64,000 nucleotides of DNA from positions 1 through 64,000 of the forward strand of contig JAQQAR010000066.1 in the NCBI GenBank assembly GCA_028532765.1, in the 5' to 3' direction. Below are positions 7,536-16,526 of the stretch, in pieces. This DNA is from Sphaerochaetaceae bacterium. GTDB lineage: Bacteria; Spirochaetota; Spirochaetia; Sphaerochaetales; Sphaerochaetaceae. The notes under the pieces are model-generated. The model did no database searches, was not told the origin of the DNA, and saw only the letters and a list, made by a program, of their open reading frames with translations. Numbering within the stretch: position 1 is the stretch's first letter; every line of letters begins with the position of its first letter. Both the position numbers and the translations under genes were made by a program.

Positions 7536-8507
7536 ATGAATCTAATGAAAAAGTGTTTGATGATTTCCTTGATTTCAATCATGGCTCTCTCCTTCGGTTT
7601 TGCGCAGGGAGAGAAAGAAGCAAGTGGGGCTGCAAGGCCTGCTTTTATCTCAATCGGAACTGCCTCTGCAGCAGGAGCCTATTATCCAATCGGGGTTGCT
7701 TTGGCTGATATCTGGAACAAGACACTTCCGGGTACCCGCTTCAGTTCCCAGGAGACAGGCGGAAGTGTTGCAAACCTCAATATGATCGCTAGTGGAGAAT
7801 TGGAAATGGGCATGTCCAATGAGAACGTTGCCTACACTGCAGGGCTTGGTCAAGATCCCTTCAAGAATCCAATTGATTTGAAAGGTGGTTGGATCCTGAA
7901 CAACAGTAATGCAATCATCGTGGCGATGGGAGATTCTGGGATAACCAACGTTTCACAGTTAAAGGGAAAGAAAGTGTCACTTGGCGCTCCTGGCTCCTCT
8001 GCAAACGTCTTTGGAGAACTCATTCTGGCTTCCGAGGGACTGGAGAAGGGCGACTATGAGCAGGTGTTCATGGGCTGGCAGGAATCGGCAGATGCAATGA
8101 ATGATGGATTTATTGATGCTGCACTGATGGTTGGTGGTCAACCATTCCCAGCAGTTACCTCTCTTTCGGTCAGATCTGATGTACAGGTGCTCACCTTCAA
8201 TACAAAGCGCTTCCGCGAGTTGAGTAGCTACCCATATGCTACCGATAAGATTCCTGCAGATATGTATGATATGAAACAGGATGGCGATTCAGTAATCATT
8301 CGTTCGGTTGTATATATCAGTCCAGACCTCTCTGATGAGATCGTATATGACATGGTTAAGCAGGTATTTGAGAATATCCCAACGCTTGTCTCTGCACACC
8401 CTTCCGCTTCTGGAACCCGTCTGTTCTCTGAAGAGGCTGCAAAGGATATTAGTCTTGAAATCCATCCTGGCGTAATCCGCTATGCAACAGAAGTAGGTGA
8501 ATGGTAA
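7536..8507 (+). CDS. TAXI-family TRAP transporter solute-binding protein
   Basis: A 323-residue exported receptor with a signal peptide ending near FGFAQ. The mature part begins FISIGTASAAGAYYPIGVALADIWNK, the hallmark of the TAXI family, and continues with the ETGGSVANLNMIASGELEMG motif and GAPGSS. TAXI receptors deliver small organic acids to a fused TRAP permease powered by an ion gradient. AAGGAG lies 6 bases before ATG 7536. It is the first gene of an operon whose other members degrade 2-pyrone-4,6-dicarboxylate, so I infer a tricarboxylate-like or dicarboxylate ligand such as PDC or 4-oxalomesaconate. Confidence 0.9.
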   Translation: MNLMKKCLMISLISIMALSFGFAQGEKEASGAARPAFISIGTASAAGAYYPIGVALADIWNKTLPGTRFSSQETGGSVANLNMIASGELEMGMSNENVAYTAGLGQDPFKNPIDLKGGWILNNSNAIIVAMGDSGITNVSQLKGKKVSLGAPGSSANVFGELILASEGLEKGDYEQVFMGWQESADAMNDGFIDAALMVGGQPFPAVTSLSVRSDVQVLTFNTKRFRELSSYPYATDKIPADMYDMKQDGDSVIIRSVVYISPDLSDEIVYDMVKQVFENIPTLVSAHPSASGTRLFSEEAAKDISLEIHPGVIRYATEVGEW

Positions 8508-10384
8508 TGACTAGATTTCGTGAAACAGTAGCAAAGGTATCATGGTTGCTGACCTTGGTGTTTATCACTTTTGTTCAGCCACTGTATCTCCTTCCGATAG
8601 AGCAACAGCTTCCAATTACCCTGATGCTCGTCATGATTGGCCTCTTTTATCATAGGCCGTTCATAAAGGTGAAGGAGGAGATGGGAAAGCAAGGTTCTAT
8701 CCCAATGCTGATCCTCGACTCAGTATTCGTCGTTGCAGCGATTGTGGTAGGTCTCTACATCACACTCAACTATCATGCCATCATCTACCGACAGGGAGCG
8801 TTCACTGGGATGGATGCAGTAATCTCTGTTATTGCAGTGGTACTGGTATTTGATGCAGTGAGAAGAGCTGTAGGTTGGCCACTGACCATTGTGTGTCTTG
8901 TTGCGCTTGCTTATGCACTTCTTGGGAGATTGATGCCGGGAGCTCTGTTTCACCGGGGGTATTCAGTAAATAGAATTTCCCTCCAGCTTGCCCTGAGTTA
9001 TTCCGGAATATACGGAATACCCCTGCAGATCATGGTTCGTTACGTGATTCTCTTCATCGTCTTCGGAGCATTGTTACAGGTAAGCGGGGCAGCTGATTTC
9101 TTGGTCAGATTTTCTACATCCTTCGCTGGAAGGTATACCGGTGGGCTTGGAAAGGTCGCTGTTGTTGCAAGTGGACTGGTTGGTAGTATCTCTGGAAGTG
9201 CTGCCGGCAATGTTGCTACAACGGGAAGTGTCACAATTCCTGCCATGAAAGGGTCCGGCTATGAACCTCACCTGGCTGCTTCGGTTGAGGCGGTTGCCTC
9301 AACCGGTGGGCAGATAATGCCACCGATCATGGGGGCAGCGGCATTCCTTATGGCCGATTACTTGGGTATTCCTTATATCCAGGTGGTGAAGGCTGCAGTC
9401 ATTCCTGCTTTCCTGTACTTTTTCAGCGCAGGGGCTGCGATTGACATCTATGCCAGGTCAAAAGGGATTGTAGGCTTGCCGAAGGACAAGATTCCTCCCT
9501 TCTGGAATGTGATTAAAACTGGATGGGTATTCCTTGCATTGATTCTATTGGTCTATGGAATGCTGATTGCAGGGGCCTCTCCGACCTTGGCAGCTTTTGC
9601 TGGTACCATGGCGGCAGCTCTGCTGATTGTCGTGAGACGAGTAGGGCTTAAGGCTCTTATCGACGCACTGTATGATGGGGCTCAATCTGCAGCCAAACTG
9701 TGTGCTGTGACAGCAGGAGCAGGTATTGTGGTGGGAATCATTCAGTTGACTGGACTAGGAGCCCAGCTCGCCAGCTTCATGGTTGAAGTATCGCAAGGGC
9801 ATGTATTTGTACTGCTCATCCTGGTGATGTTTGCATCAATCATCATGGGTATGGGTATGCCTACCACGGTAGTGTATGTCTTGCTCGCAGCCTTGGTTGC
9901 TCCGGCATTGGTTGCACTTGGTATTGATGTGGTTGGAGCACACTTTTTCTTCTTCTATTTTGGTGTTCTGGCTGCAATCACACCGCCGGTAGCACTTGCT
10001 TCCTATGCAGCTGCCTCAATCGCAAAGAGTGAATTTGACAAGACAGGCTGGACAGCGTTCAAGATGGCCCTTCCAGCGTTCATTGTTCCCTTCTTCTTTG
10101 TCATGAACCCGGCTCTTCTGATGAATGGCTCGGTGCTGGAAATTATCTATGCTGCCTTTACCTCTGCGATAGGGGTATGGATGATCTCGGTAGCAACCAT
10201 GAACTATTTCAGAGGAAAGCTTCCCCTGTGGGCAAGAGCTGTGATTATCCTCGGAGCGATATCGCTTATCGGTCATAGTTTGGTTACCGATATCGCAGGG
10301 TATTTGGTGCTTGCAGGTTTGATCTTCTTTGGAATGAGGAGAAAGCAAGTACCCCCAAAGCAATCTGAGCCTTTGAAAGCATAA
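8507..10384 (+). CDS. TRAP transporter fused permease (4TM/12TM)
   Basis: A 625-residue, highly hydrophobic protein with about 17-19 membrane segments, corresponding to fused small (DctQ-like) and large (DctM-like) TRAP subunits, as is usual for TAXI systems. Conserved DctM-like patches include SGSAAGNVATTGSVTIPAMK, EAVASTGGQIMPPIMGAAAFLMADY, GMGMPTTVVYVLLAALVAPAL and FFYFGVLAAITPPVALASYAA. ATG 8507 overlaps the receptor stop by one base (TAATG), indicating coupled translation; ATG 8501 is a less likely alternative. It imports the receptor ligand with Na+ or H+. Confidence 0.92.
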   Translation: MTRFRETVAKVSWLLTLVFITFVQPLYLLPIEQQLPITLMLVMIGLFYHRPFIKVKEEMGKQGSIPMLILDSVFVVAAIVVGLYITLNYHAIIYRQGAFTGMDAVISVIAVVLVFDAVRRAVGWPLTIVCLVALAYALLGRLMPGALFHRGYSVNRISLQLALSYSGIYGIPLQIMVRYVILFIVFGALLQVSGAADFLVRFSTSFAGRYTGGLGKVAVVASGLVGSISGSAAGNVATTGSVTIPAMKGSGYEPHLAASVEAVASTGGQIMPPIMGAAAFLMADYLGIPYIQVVKAAVIPAFLYFFSAGAAIDIYARSKGIVGLPKDKIPPFWNVIKTGWVFLALILLVYGMLIAGASPTLAAFAGTMAAALLIVVRRVGLKALIDALYDGAQSAAKLCAVTAGAGIVVGIIQLTGLGAQLASFMVEVSQGHVFVLLILVMFASIIMGMGMPTTVVYVLLAALVAPALVALGIDVVGAHFFFFYFGVLAAITPPVALASYAAASIAKSEFDKTGWTAFKMALPAFIVPFFFVMNPALLMNGSVLEIIYAAFTSAIGVWMISVATMNYFRGKLPLWARAVIILGAISLIGHSLVTDIAGYLVLAGLIFFGMRRKQVPPKQSEPLKA

Positions 10385-10447
10385 AGGAAAAAGAGTTTTC
10401 ATTGGAAATTACATGCATGGAAACCTATAAAACAAGGAGAGAGTACT

Positions 10448-11317
10448 ATGGTCTCACCAGGATATATTCCGTTTCACCCAAATCCAAGCAAGCCAGAGTT
10501 TACGCTACCGAAAGGTTCCGTTGATTCCCATTGCCATGTCTTTGGACCAGGCGATGTCTTCCCTTATGCTGCAACGAGCAGCTATGTACCGGTTGACGCA
10601 CCCAAGGAGTTGCTCTTCGATCGACATAAACACCTCGGAGTTGATCGTGCTGTCATTGTACAAGCCAGCTGCCATGGAACTGATAACCGAGCCATGATCG
10701 ATGCATTGAAAACAGCCGGAGAAACATACCGGGGGATTGCAATCGTCAATTCCGAGATAACCGAAGCTGAACTCAAGGCAATGGATGAAGTGGGGGTAAG
10801 AGGTGTCCGTTTCAATTTTGTAAAACGCTTGAAGGCCCGTCAGCCAATCGAGACTCGGATGAAGATCCTTGAGAAGATAAAACAACTTCCCTGGCATCTG
10901 GTAGTGTATTTTGAACCGGCAGATCTTGCAGAGATTAAGGATTTTCTTATGGAGGTACCTGTACCTGTGGTCATAGACCATATGGGGTGCATTCCTTCCG
11001 ACAAGGGAGCGCAGAGCAGGGAATTTGAGGAACTTGCAGCATTGTTGCGTGATGACCGGTTCTGGATAAAGGTAAGCTGTCCTGAGAGATTCAGCAAGCA
11101 AGGACCCCCATATCTTGATATGGATGAAGTAGCCTCAGAGTTGATCAGGATGATTCCCGACAGAGTCCTCTGGGGCACAGACTGGCCACATCCAAACATG
11201 AAGAGGGAAGCACCGGATGATGGGATACTGGTGGACAGGATTGCAAGGATTTGTCCTGATGAACAGCAGCAAAAGGCGCTGTTGATCGAGAACCCAACCC
11301 GTTTATATTGGGGTTGA
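10448..11317 (+). CDS. ligI: 2-pyrone-4,6-dicarboxylate lactonase (LigI-like amidohydrolase)
   Basis: A 289-residue TIM-barrel amidohydrolase close to LigI, which opens 2-pyrone-4,6-dicarboxylate (PDC) to 4-oxalomesaconate without a metal. Visible family features are SVDSHCHVFGPGDVFPY with H28 and H30, GVRGVRFNFVKRL carrying the carboxylate-binding arginines, VVIDHMG, and the RVLWGTDWPHPN end, whose Asp is the predicted general base. The length equals LigI (about 290). AAGGAGAG precedes ATG 10448. It sits between the importer and the GalB gene, giving the first catabolic step after uptake. Related pyrone or lactone substrates cannot be excluded. Confidence 0.82.
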   Translation: MVSPGYIPFHPNPSKPEFTLPKGSVDSHCHVFGPGDVFPYAATSSYVPVDAPKELLFDRHKHLGVDRAVIVQASCHGTDNRAMIDALKTAGETYRGIAIVNSEITEAELKAMDEVGVRGVRFNFVKRLKARQPIETRMKILEKIKQLPWHLVVYFEPADLAEIKDFLMEVPVPVVIDHMGCIPSDKGAQSREFEELAALLRDDRFWIKVSCPERFSKQGPPYLDMDEVASELIRMIPDRVLWGTDWPHPNMKREAPDDGILVDRIARICPDEQQQKALLIENPTRLYWG

Positions 11318-11343
11318 TGTATTGAATGATTGAGAGGAATAGT

Positions 11344-12078
11344 ATGAGTAACAATAAAAGCGCTCTAGTCATGAGTGCACATGCAGCAGATTTTGTTTGG
11401 AGAGCTGGTGGAGCGATTGCTCTGCACCAGAAGGCAGGCTATGATGTCACTGTTGTCTGTCTCAGTTATGGAGAACGAGGTGAAAGTGCCAAATATTGGA
11501 AGAAGGGAGATGTGACAATCGATCAGGTGAAGCTTGAGAGAAGGAAAGAGTCGGAGGCGGCAGCAAAGGCGCTGAATGTCCACGATATCCAATTCTTCGA
11601 CCTTGGTGACTACCCCCTTGAGATGGACAGGGAAGCGAAATACCGACTTGTTGATGTCATCAGGAAGGTACAGCCGGATTTCATGATGAGTCATTCCTTC
11701 TATGATCCGTACAACACGGACCATTCGTATGTAACCAAAGCACTTCTTGAGTGCAGGATGATTGCACAGGCTTGGGGGCATAATCCAGGAGAGAAGATCC
11801 TTGGGGCTCCTCAGGTGTATCTCTTTGAACCACACCAGACTGAGCAGATGCAGTGGAAGCCAGATGTTTTCCTTGATATCACAGAAGTGTGGGATCAGAA
11901 GCGGGCAGCAATTGAGTGCATGCAGGGCCAGGAGCATCTTTGGACCTACTACACCAATCTGGCGCAAAATAGGGCAAATCATTTCAGGCGGAATTCCGGG
12001 GGACAGGCTGGCGGAAAAGATGCCAAATATGCAGAGGGGTTCCAATCGGTATTCCCTCGAACAGTGTCCTCTTTGTAG
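11344..12078 (+). CDS. galB: 4-oxalomesaconate hydratase, GalB type (PIG-L fold)
   Basis: A 244-residue PIG-L/LmbE-fold protein. The N-terminus SALVMSAHAADFVWRAGGAIALHQKAG strongly resembles GalB of Pseudomonas, a zinc-dependent 4-oxalomesaconate hydratase in gallate degradation. The AHxxD metal motif appears as AHAAD, with further conserved patches SYGERGESAKYW, FFDLGDYPL, HSFYDPYNTDHSY and the C-terminal KRAAIECMQGQEHLW. It would hydrate 4-oxalomesaconate to 4-carboxy-4-hydroxy-2-oxoadipate. ATG 11344 is chosen because GAGAGGAA precedes it; the frame is open to 11326. A PIG-L deacetylase of other substrates is less likely given the neighbours. Confidence 0.82.
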   Translation: MSNNKSALVMSAHAADFVWRAGGAIALHQKAGYDVTVVCLSYGERGESAKYWKKGDVTIDQVKLERRKESEAAAKALNVHDIQFFDLGDYPLEMDREAKYRLVDVIRKVQPDFMMSHSFYDPYNTDHSYVTKALLECRMIAQAWGHNPGEKILGAPQVYLFEPHQTEQMQWKPDVFLDITEVWDQKRAAIECMQGQEHLWTYYTNLAQNRANHFRRNSGGQAGGKDAKYAEGFQSVFPRTVSSL

Positions 12079-12132
12079 AATAAGTAGGATGTTGGAATAG
12101 TTGTATAAACCAGTAGAATAAACGGAGAGTAT

Positions 12133-12780
12133 ATGAAAGGTAATGGTCCCTCAGCAGCAGTATATGAAAGTCTTAAGAAAAAGATTGAAGCAGGCTCATT
12201 GTCTCCAAGTGAAAATCTCCGGGAAGTGGAACTGGCAAATCAGTACAAGGTAAGTCGAAATACCATCAAGAAGGCACTCTTGATGTTGGAACGGGATACC
12301 CTGGTTACCATTGAGCAGAATAAGGGAGCGAAAGTTCGCTCCTACTCGCTTGACGAGGTACTGGATTTCCTGGAACTAAGGAGTGTGCTTGAAGGGTTTA
12401 TCATCCGGCTTGCCTGTGCTGTGTTGAGTGAGTCTGATATTGAGAATATGAAACGTATACTGGATACGATGAGAGTACTGAAGGAAAAGCAGGAACTGGT
12501 TTCCTACTCTCAACACAACCAGAAGTTTCATCAGGTAATCTATGATGCTTGTCCCAACAAGACTGCAACCAACCTGCTCATGAATCTCAAGAATCAGATG
12601 AAGAAGTACAATACCAAGACTATCCTGATTCCCAAGCGATCTGATCAGTCCTTCGGTGAACATGAGGCCATCTTTGAAGCAGTCAAGAATCATAACTGTC
12701 AGGAAGCAGAAGCCTTGATGATCACCCATATCATGAATGTTCGGAAGGTGTTTCAGGAAAACTATCAGCTCCTGTTATAG
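12133..12780 (+). CDS. GntR-family regulator with FCD ligand domain
   Basis: A 215-residue regulator: an N-terminal winged helix (residues ~8-70, with LREVELANQYKVSRNTIKKALLMLERD and the RSYSL turn), then an all-helical FCD domain (~75-205) with FLELRSVLEGFIIRLA, HNQKFHQVIYDAC and a GEHEAIFEAVKNHNCQEAEALMITHI end holding the metal- or ligand-binding histidines. FCD regulators usually sense organic acids. Embedded in the PDC operon between galB and galD, it most likely senses PDC or a later acid and acts on the operator at 7464-7486. CGGAGAG precedes ATG 12133. Confidence 0.88.
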   Translation: MKGNGPSAAVYESLKKKIEAGSLSPSENLREVELANQYKVSRNTIKKALLMLERDTLVTIEQNKGAKVRSYSLDEVLDFLELRSVLEGFIIRLACAVLSESDIENMKRILDTMRVLKEKQELVSYSQHNQKFHQVIYDACPNKTATNLLMNLKNQMKKYNTKTILIPKRSDQSFGEHEAIFEAVKNHNCQEAEALMITHIMNVRKVFQENYQLLL

Positions 12781-12794
12781 GAAAGGAAACAGTG

Positions 12795-13889
12795 ATGCAG
12801 AAAGCAATTCCCTATATGCAAATCCGGGGAGGGAGTTCCAAGGGGCTCTTCTTCAACGCCGGTGACCTTCCGCAGAATACGGAAGAGAAAGATCAAATCC
12901 TCATCGCCGCCATGTGCGGGAGAGGTCCAGCAGATGTGAGACAAATCGACGGTTTGGGTGGAGCAGACCCTCTTACAAGCAAGGTTGGTATCGTATCCCT
13001 CTCAAAGCGGGATGATGCAGACCTTGAGTATGAATTTGTCCAGATTGTTCTCGGTGAAGGGAAAGCCGACAGAACCCAGAATTGTGGCAACATTCTCTCC
13101 GGCGTTGTTCCCTTCGCACTGGAAACAGGCATGCTCCCTTCCCAGGATCCAATCACAGAATACCGAGTTTTTATGGTGAACAGCGAATCGCTTTGCAAGG
13201 TAAGAGTCTCAACGCCTGATGGGAAGATTACCTATGCCGGGGATGTAGCAATTGATGGAGTACCTGGAACATCCGCACCGATCAGTTGCTTGTATGAAGG
13301 CATAACAGGGGCAACCTGTGGAGCATTGCTGCCTACAGGGAATAAGATTGATATCATTGATGATATCCCTGTTACCTGTCTCGATAACGGGATGCCGGTT
13401 GTCCTTATTCGGGCAGAAGATCTTGGGAAAAGCGGCTATGAGTCTCCCGATGAACTTACTGATGACCTGGAACTCAAGCAGCGCCTTGAGAGCATCAGGC
13501 TGAAAGCAGGGCATTTGATGAATCTTGGAGATGTGACTGATAAGGTGGTGCCCAAGATGACACTCATAGCTCCCCCGCGAGCTGGAGGAATTGTGTCCAC
13601 AAGAAGTTTCATTCCCCATCGGGTCCATGCTGCAGTTGGTGTCCTTGCAGCGGTCACTGTAGCAACAGGTTGTCTCGTACCTGGAACCGTTGCAGAGAAG
13701 GTAGCAGTACTACCAGAACATTACAAAGAAGACTCATACCTTGTAGAGCACCCTTCGGGGAGCATTGGGGTAAGCCTTGAACTTGAGGCAGGGGCAGATA
13801 TCCCCATCGTCAAGAGTGCGGGAGTTATACGTACAGCCCGTGCACTCAGCCGTGGAGAACTATTACTACCAGAAGAGGATAATGTATGA
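12795..13889 (+). CDS. galD: 4-oxalomesaconate tautomerase, GalD/PrpF family
   Basis: A 364-residue protein of the PrpF/GalD isomerase family (DapF-like two-domain fold). It has [16 protein letters not shown] at the N-terminus, [19 protein letters not shown], the [17 protein letters not shown] motif carrying the catalytic-site cysteine, and [21 protein letters not shown] in the second half. GalD converts the keto and enol forms of 4-oxalomesaconate; PrpF isomerises aconitate. The neighbouring ligI, galB and galC genes favour GalD. AGGAAA lies 6 bases before ATG 12795; GTG 12792 is also possible. Its stop overlaps the galC start by 4 bases (ATGA). Confidence 0.85.
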   Translation: MQKAIPYMQIRGGSSKGLFFNAGDLPQNTEEKDQILIAAMCGRGPADVRQIDGLGGADPLTSKVGIVSLSKRDDADLEYEFVQIVLGEGKADRTQNCGNILSGVVPFALETGMLPSQDPITEYRVFMVNSESLCKVRVSTPDGKITYAGDVAIDGVPGTSAPISCLYEGITGATCGALLPTGNKIDIIDDIPVTCLDNGMPVVLIRAEDLGKSGYESPDELTDDLELKQRLESIRLKAGHLMNLGDVTDKVVPKMTLIAPPRAGGIVSTRSFIPHRVHAAVGVLAAVTVATGCLVPGTVAEKVAVLPEHYKEDSYLVEHPSGSIGVSLELEAGADIPIVKSAGVIRTARALSRGELLLPEEDNV

Positions 13890-14593
13890 AGACAGTAGCA
13901 GTTAAGAATATTGAACGTGCAAATAGTGAAACGATAGATGCCTTGGGCAAACTTGGAGTTGCCACAGTACATGAGGCACAGGGAAGGACGGGGTATCTGA
14001 AACCCTATATCAGGCCTGTTTATCCACATGCGCAGATAGCGGGAAGTGCTGTCACAGTCTTGTTGCAACCGGGTGATAACTGGATGATTCATGTGGCAAT
14101 GGAACTCTGTAAACCAGGAGATGTTCTCATTGCTGCCTGTACCTCTGACTCGGACAGTGGTTTCTTTGGTGATCTCTTGGCAGAGTCTGCAATGGCTCGG
14201 GGTGTCAGAGGGCTTGTCATAGAAGGTGGGGTGAGGGATACTGCATCCTTTCAGGATATGGGATTTCCCGTATGGTCCAAGGCAGTAAGTGCACAAGGTA
14301 CGGTCAAAGAGACCCTCGGTGCGGTCAATATTCCCATCGTCTGTGCAGGACAGGTGGTCAATCCCGGTGATGTGGTGGTAGCCGATGATGATGGTGTGGT
14401 CATCGTAGAGCGCTTAGATGCTGAAAAAGTGCTCAAGAAAGGATTGGAGCGTGAGAGGAAAGAAGCAGAGAAGCGAGCGATGTTCGCTGAAGGTACGCTC
14501 GGTATTGACATCTACAACATGCGTCCTCGTTTGCAGGAGAAGGGCCTTGTATACTTGGAGAACCTAGAGGAATATTATCGGTTGAAAAGCTGA
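13886..14593 (+). CDS. galC: 4-carboxy-4-hydroxy-2-oxoadipate aldolase (GalC/LigK, RraA-like)
   Basis: A 235-residue RraA-fold protein of the class II HMG/CHA aldolase group, which cleaves 4-carboxy-4-hydroxy-2-oxoadipate into pyruvate and oxaloacetate. Features are [48 protein letters not shown], the active-site [28 protein letters not shown] as [20 protein letters not shown] then EGGVRDT (the Arg and Asp used for catalysis and metal), and [15 protein letters not shown]. It overlaps galD by ATGA and is the last operon gene, ending the pathway in central metabolites. The length matches LigK (about 230). Confidence 0.88.
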   Translation: MKTVAVKNIERANSETIDALGKLGVATVHEAQGRTGYLKPYIRPVYPHAQIAGSAVTVLLQPGDNWMIHVAMELCKPGDVLIAACTSDSDSGFFGDLLAESAMARGVRGLVIEGGVRDTASFQDMGFPVWSKAVSAQGTVKETLGAVNIPIVCAGQVVNPGDVVVADDDGVVIVERLDAEKVLKKGLERERKEAEKRAMFAEGTLGIDIYNMRPRLQEKGLVYLENLEEYYRLKS

Positions 14594-14624
14594 CAACATC
14601 CTCCATGCATCATCAGGATAGTAT

Positions 14625-14655
14625 AAAGGTCGGCCTCATCGAGACCGACCTTTTG
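14625..14655. terminator. Bidirectional intrinsic terminator between galC and trpB
   Basis: AAAGGTCGG (14625-14633) pairs with CCGACCTTT (14645-14653), extended inward by CTC/GAG with a C-A mismatch and a 3-base loop. T residues follow on the plus strand, and the leading A residues give T on the minus strand. Confidence 0.8.
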
Positions 14656-14677
14656 TATAGATACCATCGATAAAATG

Positions 14678-15961
14678 TTACTGTTTCTTGATATGGGAGA
14701 GGAACTCCTCAAACCCATTCTCCTTGCCCGTTGGTTCATACTCAACCAAGGGGTAGTGTTCCAAGACATAGTCAATATCCTTGTCACCACGACCTGAGAG
14801 GTTTACCAAAATTATCTCATCCTTCTCCATGGTCTTTGCAAGCTTGATGGCGTGAGCAACAGCGTGGCTCGATTCCAGGGCTGGGATGATACCTTCCATC
14901 CTGCTCAGTCCGTAGAAAGCCTCAACGGCCTCATGGTCGGTTGCACTATCATAGTTGACTCTCCCGATGGTTTGCAGGTAACTGTGCTGTGGACCAACGC
15001 CAGGATAATCCAAGCCACTGGCAATGGAGTAGACAGGAAGTGGTTCCCCACTCTCATCCTGCAATAAGAGACTCTTGAATCCATGTAGGATGCCTACCTT
15101 GCCTTTGGTAATGGTTGCTGCATGGTCGGGGGTATCCAGCCCTTTCCCAGCTGGTTCAACTCCGTAGAGCGCAACCTCTGTGTCTTCAAGGAAGGCACTG
15201 AAGATGCCCATAGCATTCGATCCACCCCCTACACAAGCAACTACCGCTTCAGGGAGACGGCCGGCCAATTCTTGAATCTGTGACTTTGCCTCGATTCCCA
15301 CTACACTCTGGAAATCCCTAACCATCATGGGGAAGGGGTGGGGTCCCACCACAGAGCCTATGCAGTATATTTGGGTATCGGGGTCTTTCAGATATGCTTC
15401 AAAAGCTGCATCCACTGCATCCTTGAGTGTTTTTGTTCCTCTGGTAACCTCGATAACCTGGGCACCTAGAATCTTCATCCTACTTACATTGGGGGCTTCT
15501 TTCTTGATGTCTACCTCTCCCATGTAGATGTCACACTCAAGTCCAAGCAGAGCAGCTGCAGTTGCAAGGGCAACTCCGTGTTGTCCTGCTCCAGTTTCAG
15601 CGATGACCTTCTTCTTGCCCAGTTTCTTGGCAAGCAACACTTCTCCAATACAGTGGTTGATCTTGTGAGCACCAGTATGGTTCAGGTCTTCTCGTTTGAG
15701 ATAAATCTGTGCCCCACCAACCGCTTCGCTGAGGCGCTTTGCATGATAGACAGGACTGGGTCTTCCAACATAGTGTCGCTGGAGGTAGGAAAGTTCCTCG
15801 AGAAATGCAGGGTCCTGAACAATTTCTTCATAGGCTTGAGTAATCTCATCCATGACAGTTTGTAGCTGTGGAGGAATGTAGGACCCTCCGAATTCTCCGA
15901 AGCGACCTTCGGTATCGGGTAGATTGGTAGTATTGATCTCTTTGGTAAGCATGTTTTGCAT
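14678..15961 (-). CDS. trpB: Tryptophan synthase beta chain, stand-alone
   Basis: A 427-residue TrpB that joins indole and serine to make tryptophan using PLP. The cofactor lysine is K100 in [12 protein letters not shown]. Also present are [30 protein letters not shown] (phosphate-binding glycine loop), and a C-terminal [13 protein letters not shown]. It belongs to the ordinary TrpB1 type by length and by HTGAHK. AAGGAG sits 7 bases before the start. No trpA or other trp gene is nearby, so in this region it would act alone, most simply scavenging external indole; trpA could be elsewhere. Confidence 0.93.
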   Translation of the reverse strand: MQNMLTKEINTTNLPDTEGRFGEFGGSYIPPQLQTVMDEITQAYEEIVQDPAFLEELSYLQRHYVGRPSPVYHAKRLSEAVGGAQIYLKREDLNHTGAHKINHCIGEVLLAKKLGKKKVIAETGAGQHGVALATAAALLGLECDIYMGEVDIKKEAPNVSRMKILGAQVIEVTRGTKTLKDAVDAAFEAYLKDPDTQIYCIGSVVGPHPFPMMVRDFQSVVGIEAKSQIQELAGRLPEAVVACVGGGSNAMGIFSAFLEDTEVALYGVEPAGKGLDTPDHAATITKGKVGILHGFKSLLLQDESGEPLPVYSIASGLDYPGVGPQHSYLQTIGRVNYDSATDHEAVEAFYGLSRMEGIIPALESSHAVAHAIKLAKTMEKDEIILVNLSGRGDKDIDYVLEHYPLVEYEPTGKENGFEEFLSHIKKQ

Positions 15962-16064
15962 TGGATATCTCCTTGTATTGGGTGTGATGTTACTACAAAC
16001 AGAAACAAACTGTCAACACAAATTACCCAAGTTTCTCCAAAAAGAATCATGGGATGAAAAAATA

Positions 16065-16089
16065 ACCCACAGAGACATGCCCTGTGGGT
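16065..16089 (-). terminator. Intrinsic terminator of trxA
   Basis: ACCCACAG (16065-16072) and CTGTGGGT (16082-16089) form an 8-bp stem. On the minus strand it is followed by TATTTTTTC, a good U-tract. It lies 20 bases past the trxA stop. Confidence 0.85.
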
Positions 16090-16109
16090 CTGGGTTATAG
16101 GTTTTAGGT

Positions 16110-16421
16110 TTAGAGGCCGAGAGCCTTCTTCACAGCATTTGCGTCACGTACGCCAATTGCCTTGTCCGCAACTTTGCCGTCCTTGTAGAAAAGCAAGGTG
16201 GGAATGGACTGCACGCCAAAGGTCATGGCCAGTTCGCCTTCTTCATCAACATTCACTTTGACGACCTTCAATTTGCCATCCATTTCTTTGTCGAGCTGAT
16301 CAAGGATGGGGCCCTGCATTCGGCAAGGACCGCACCATGGTGCCCAGAAATCAACTACAACGGGAACATCACTTTTCAAAACTTCAGCTTCATATGTGCT
16401 CTTTGTTACATTCTTAACCAT
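16110..16421 (-). CDS. trxA: Thioredoxin
   Basis: A 103-residue thioredoxin with the redox motif WAPWCGPC (C30, C33), the cis-proline segment QSIPTLLFYKDGK and the KVNVDE strand. It reduces cytoplasmic disulfides. The start is supported by TAGGAG 8 bases upstream. No thioredoxin reductase is adjacent. It is read divergently from the M19 dipeptidase across ~105 bases that must hold both promoters. Confidence 0.97.
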   Translation of the reverse strand: MVKNVTKSTYEAEVLKSDVPVVVDFWAPWCGPCRMQGPILDQLDKEMDGKLKVVKVNVDEEGELAMTFGVQSIPTLLFYKDGKVADKAIGVRDANAVKKALGL

Positions 16422-16526
16422 CTTAAACTCCTATTCTGTACGTTTACTACGTTTTGTGTTTCTTGTATTGTATGATTAACATACTACAATTATTTGCTAT
16501 CGGCAACTACCCGGGAGAACTTTTTT

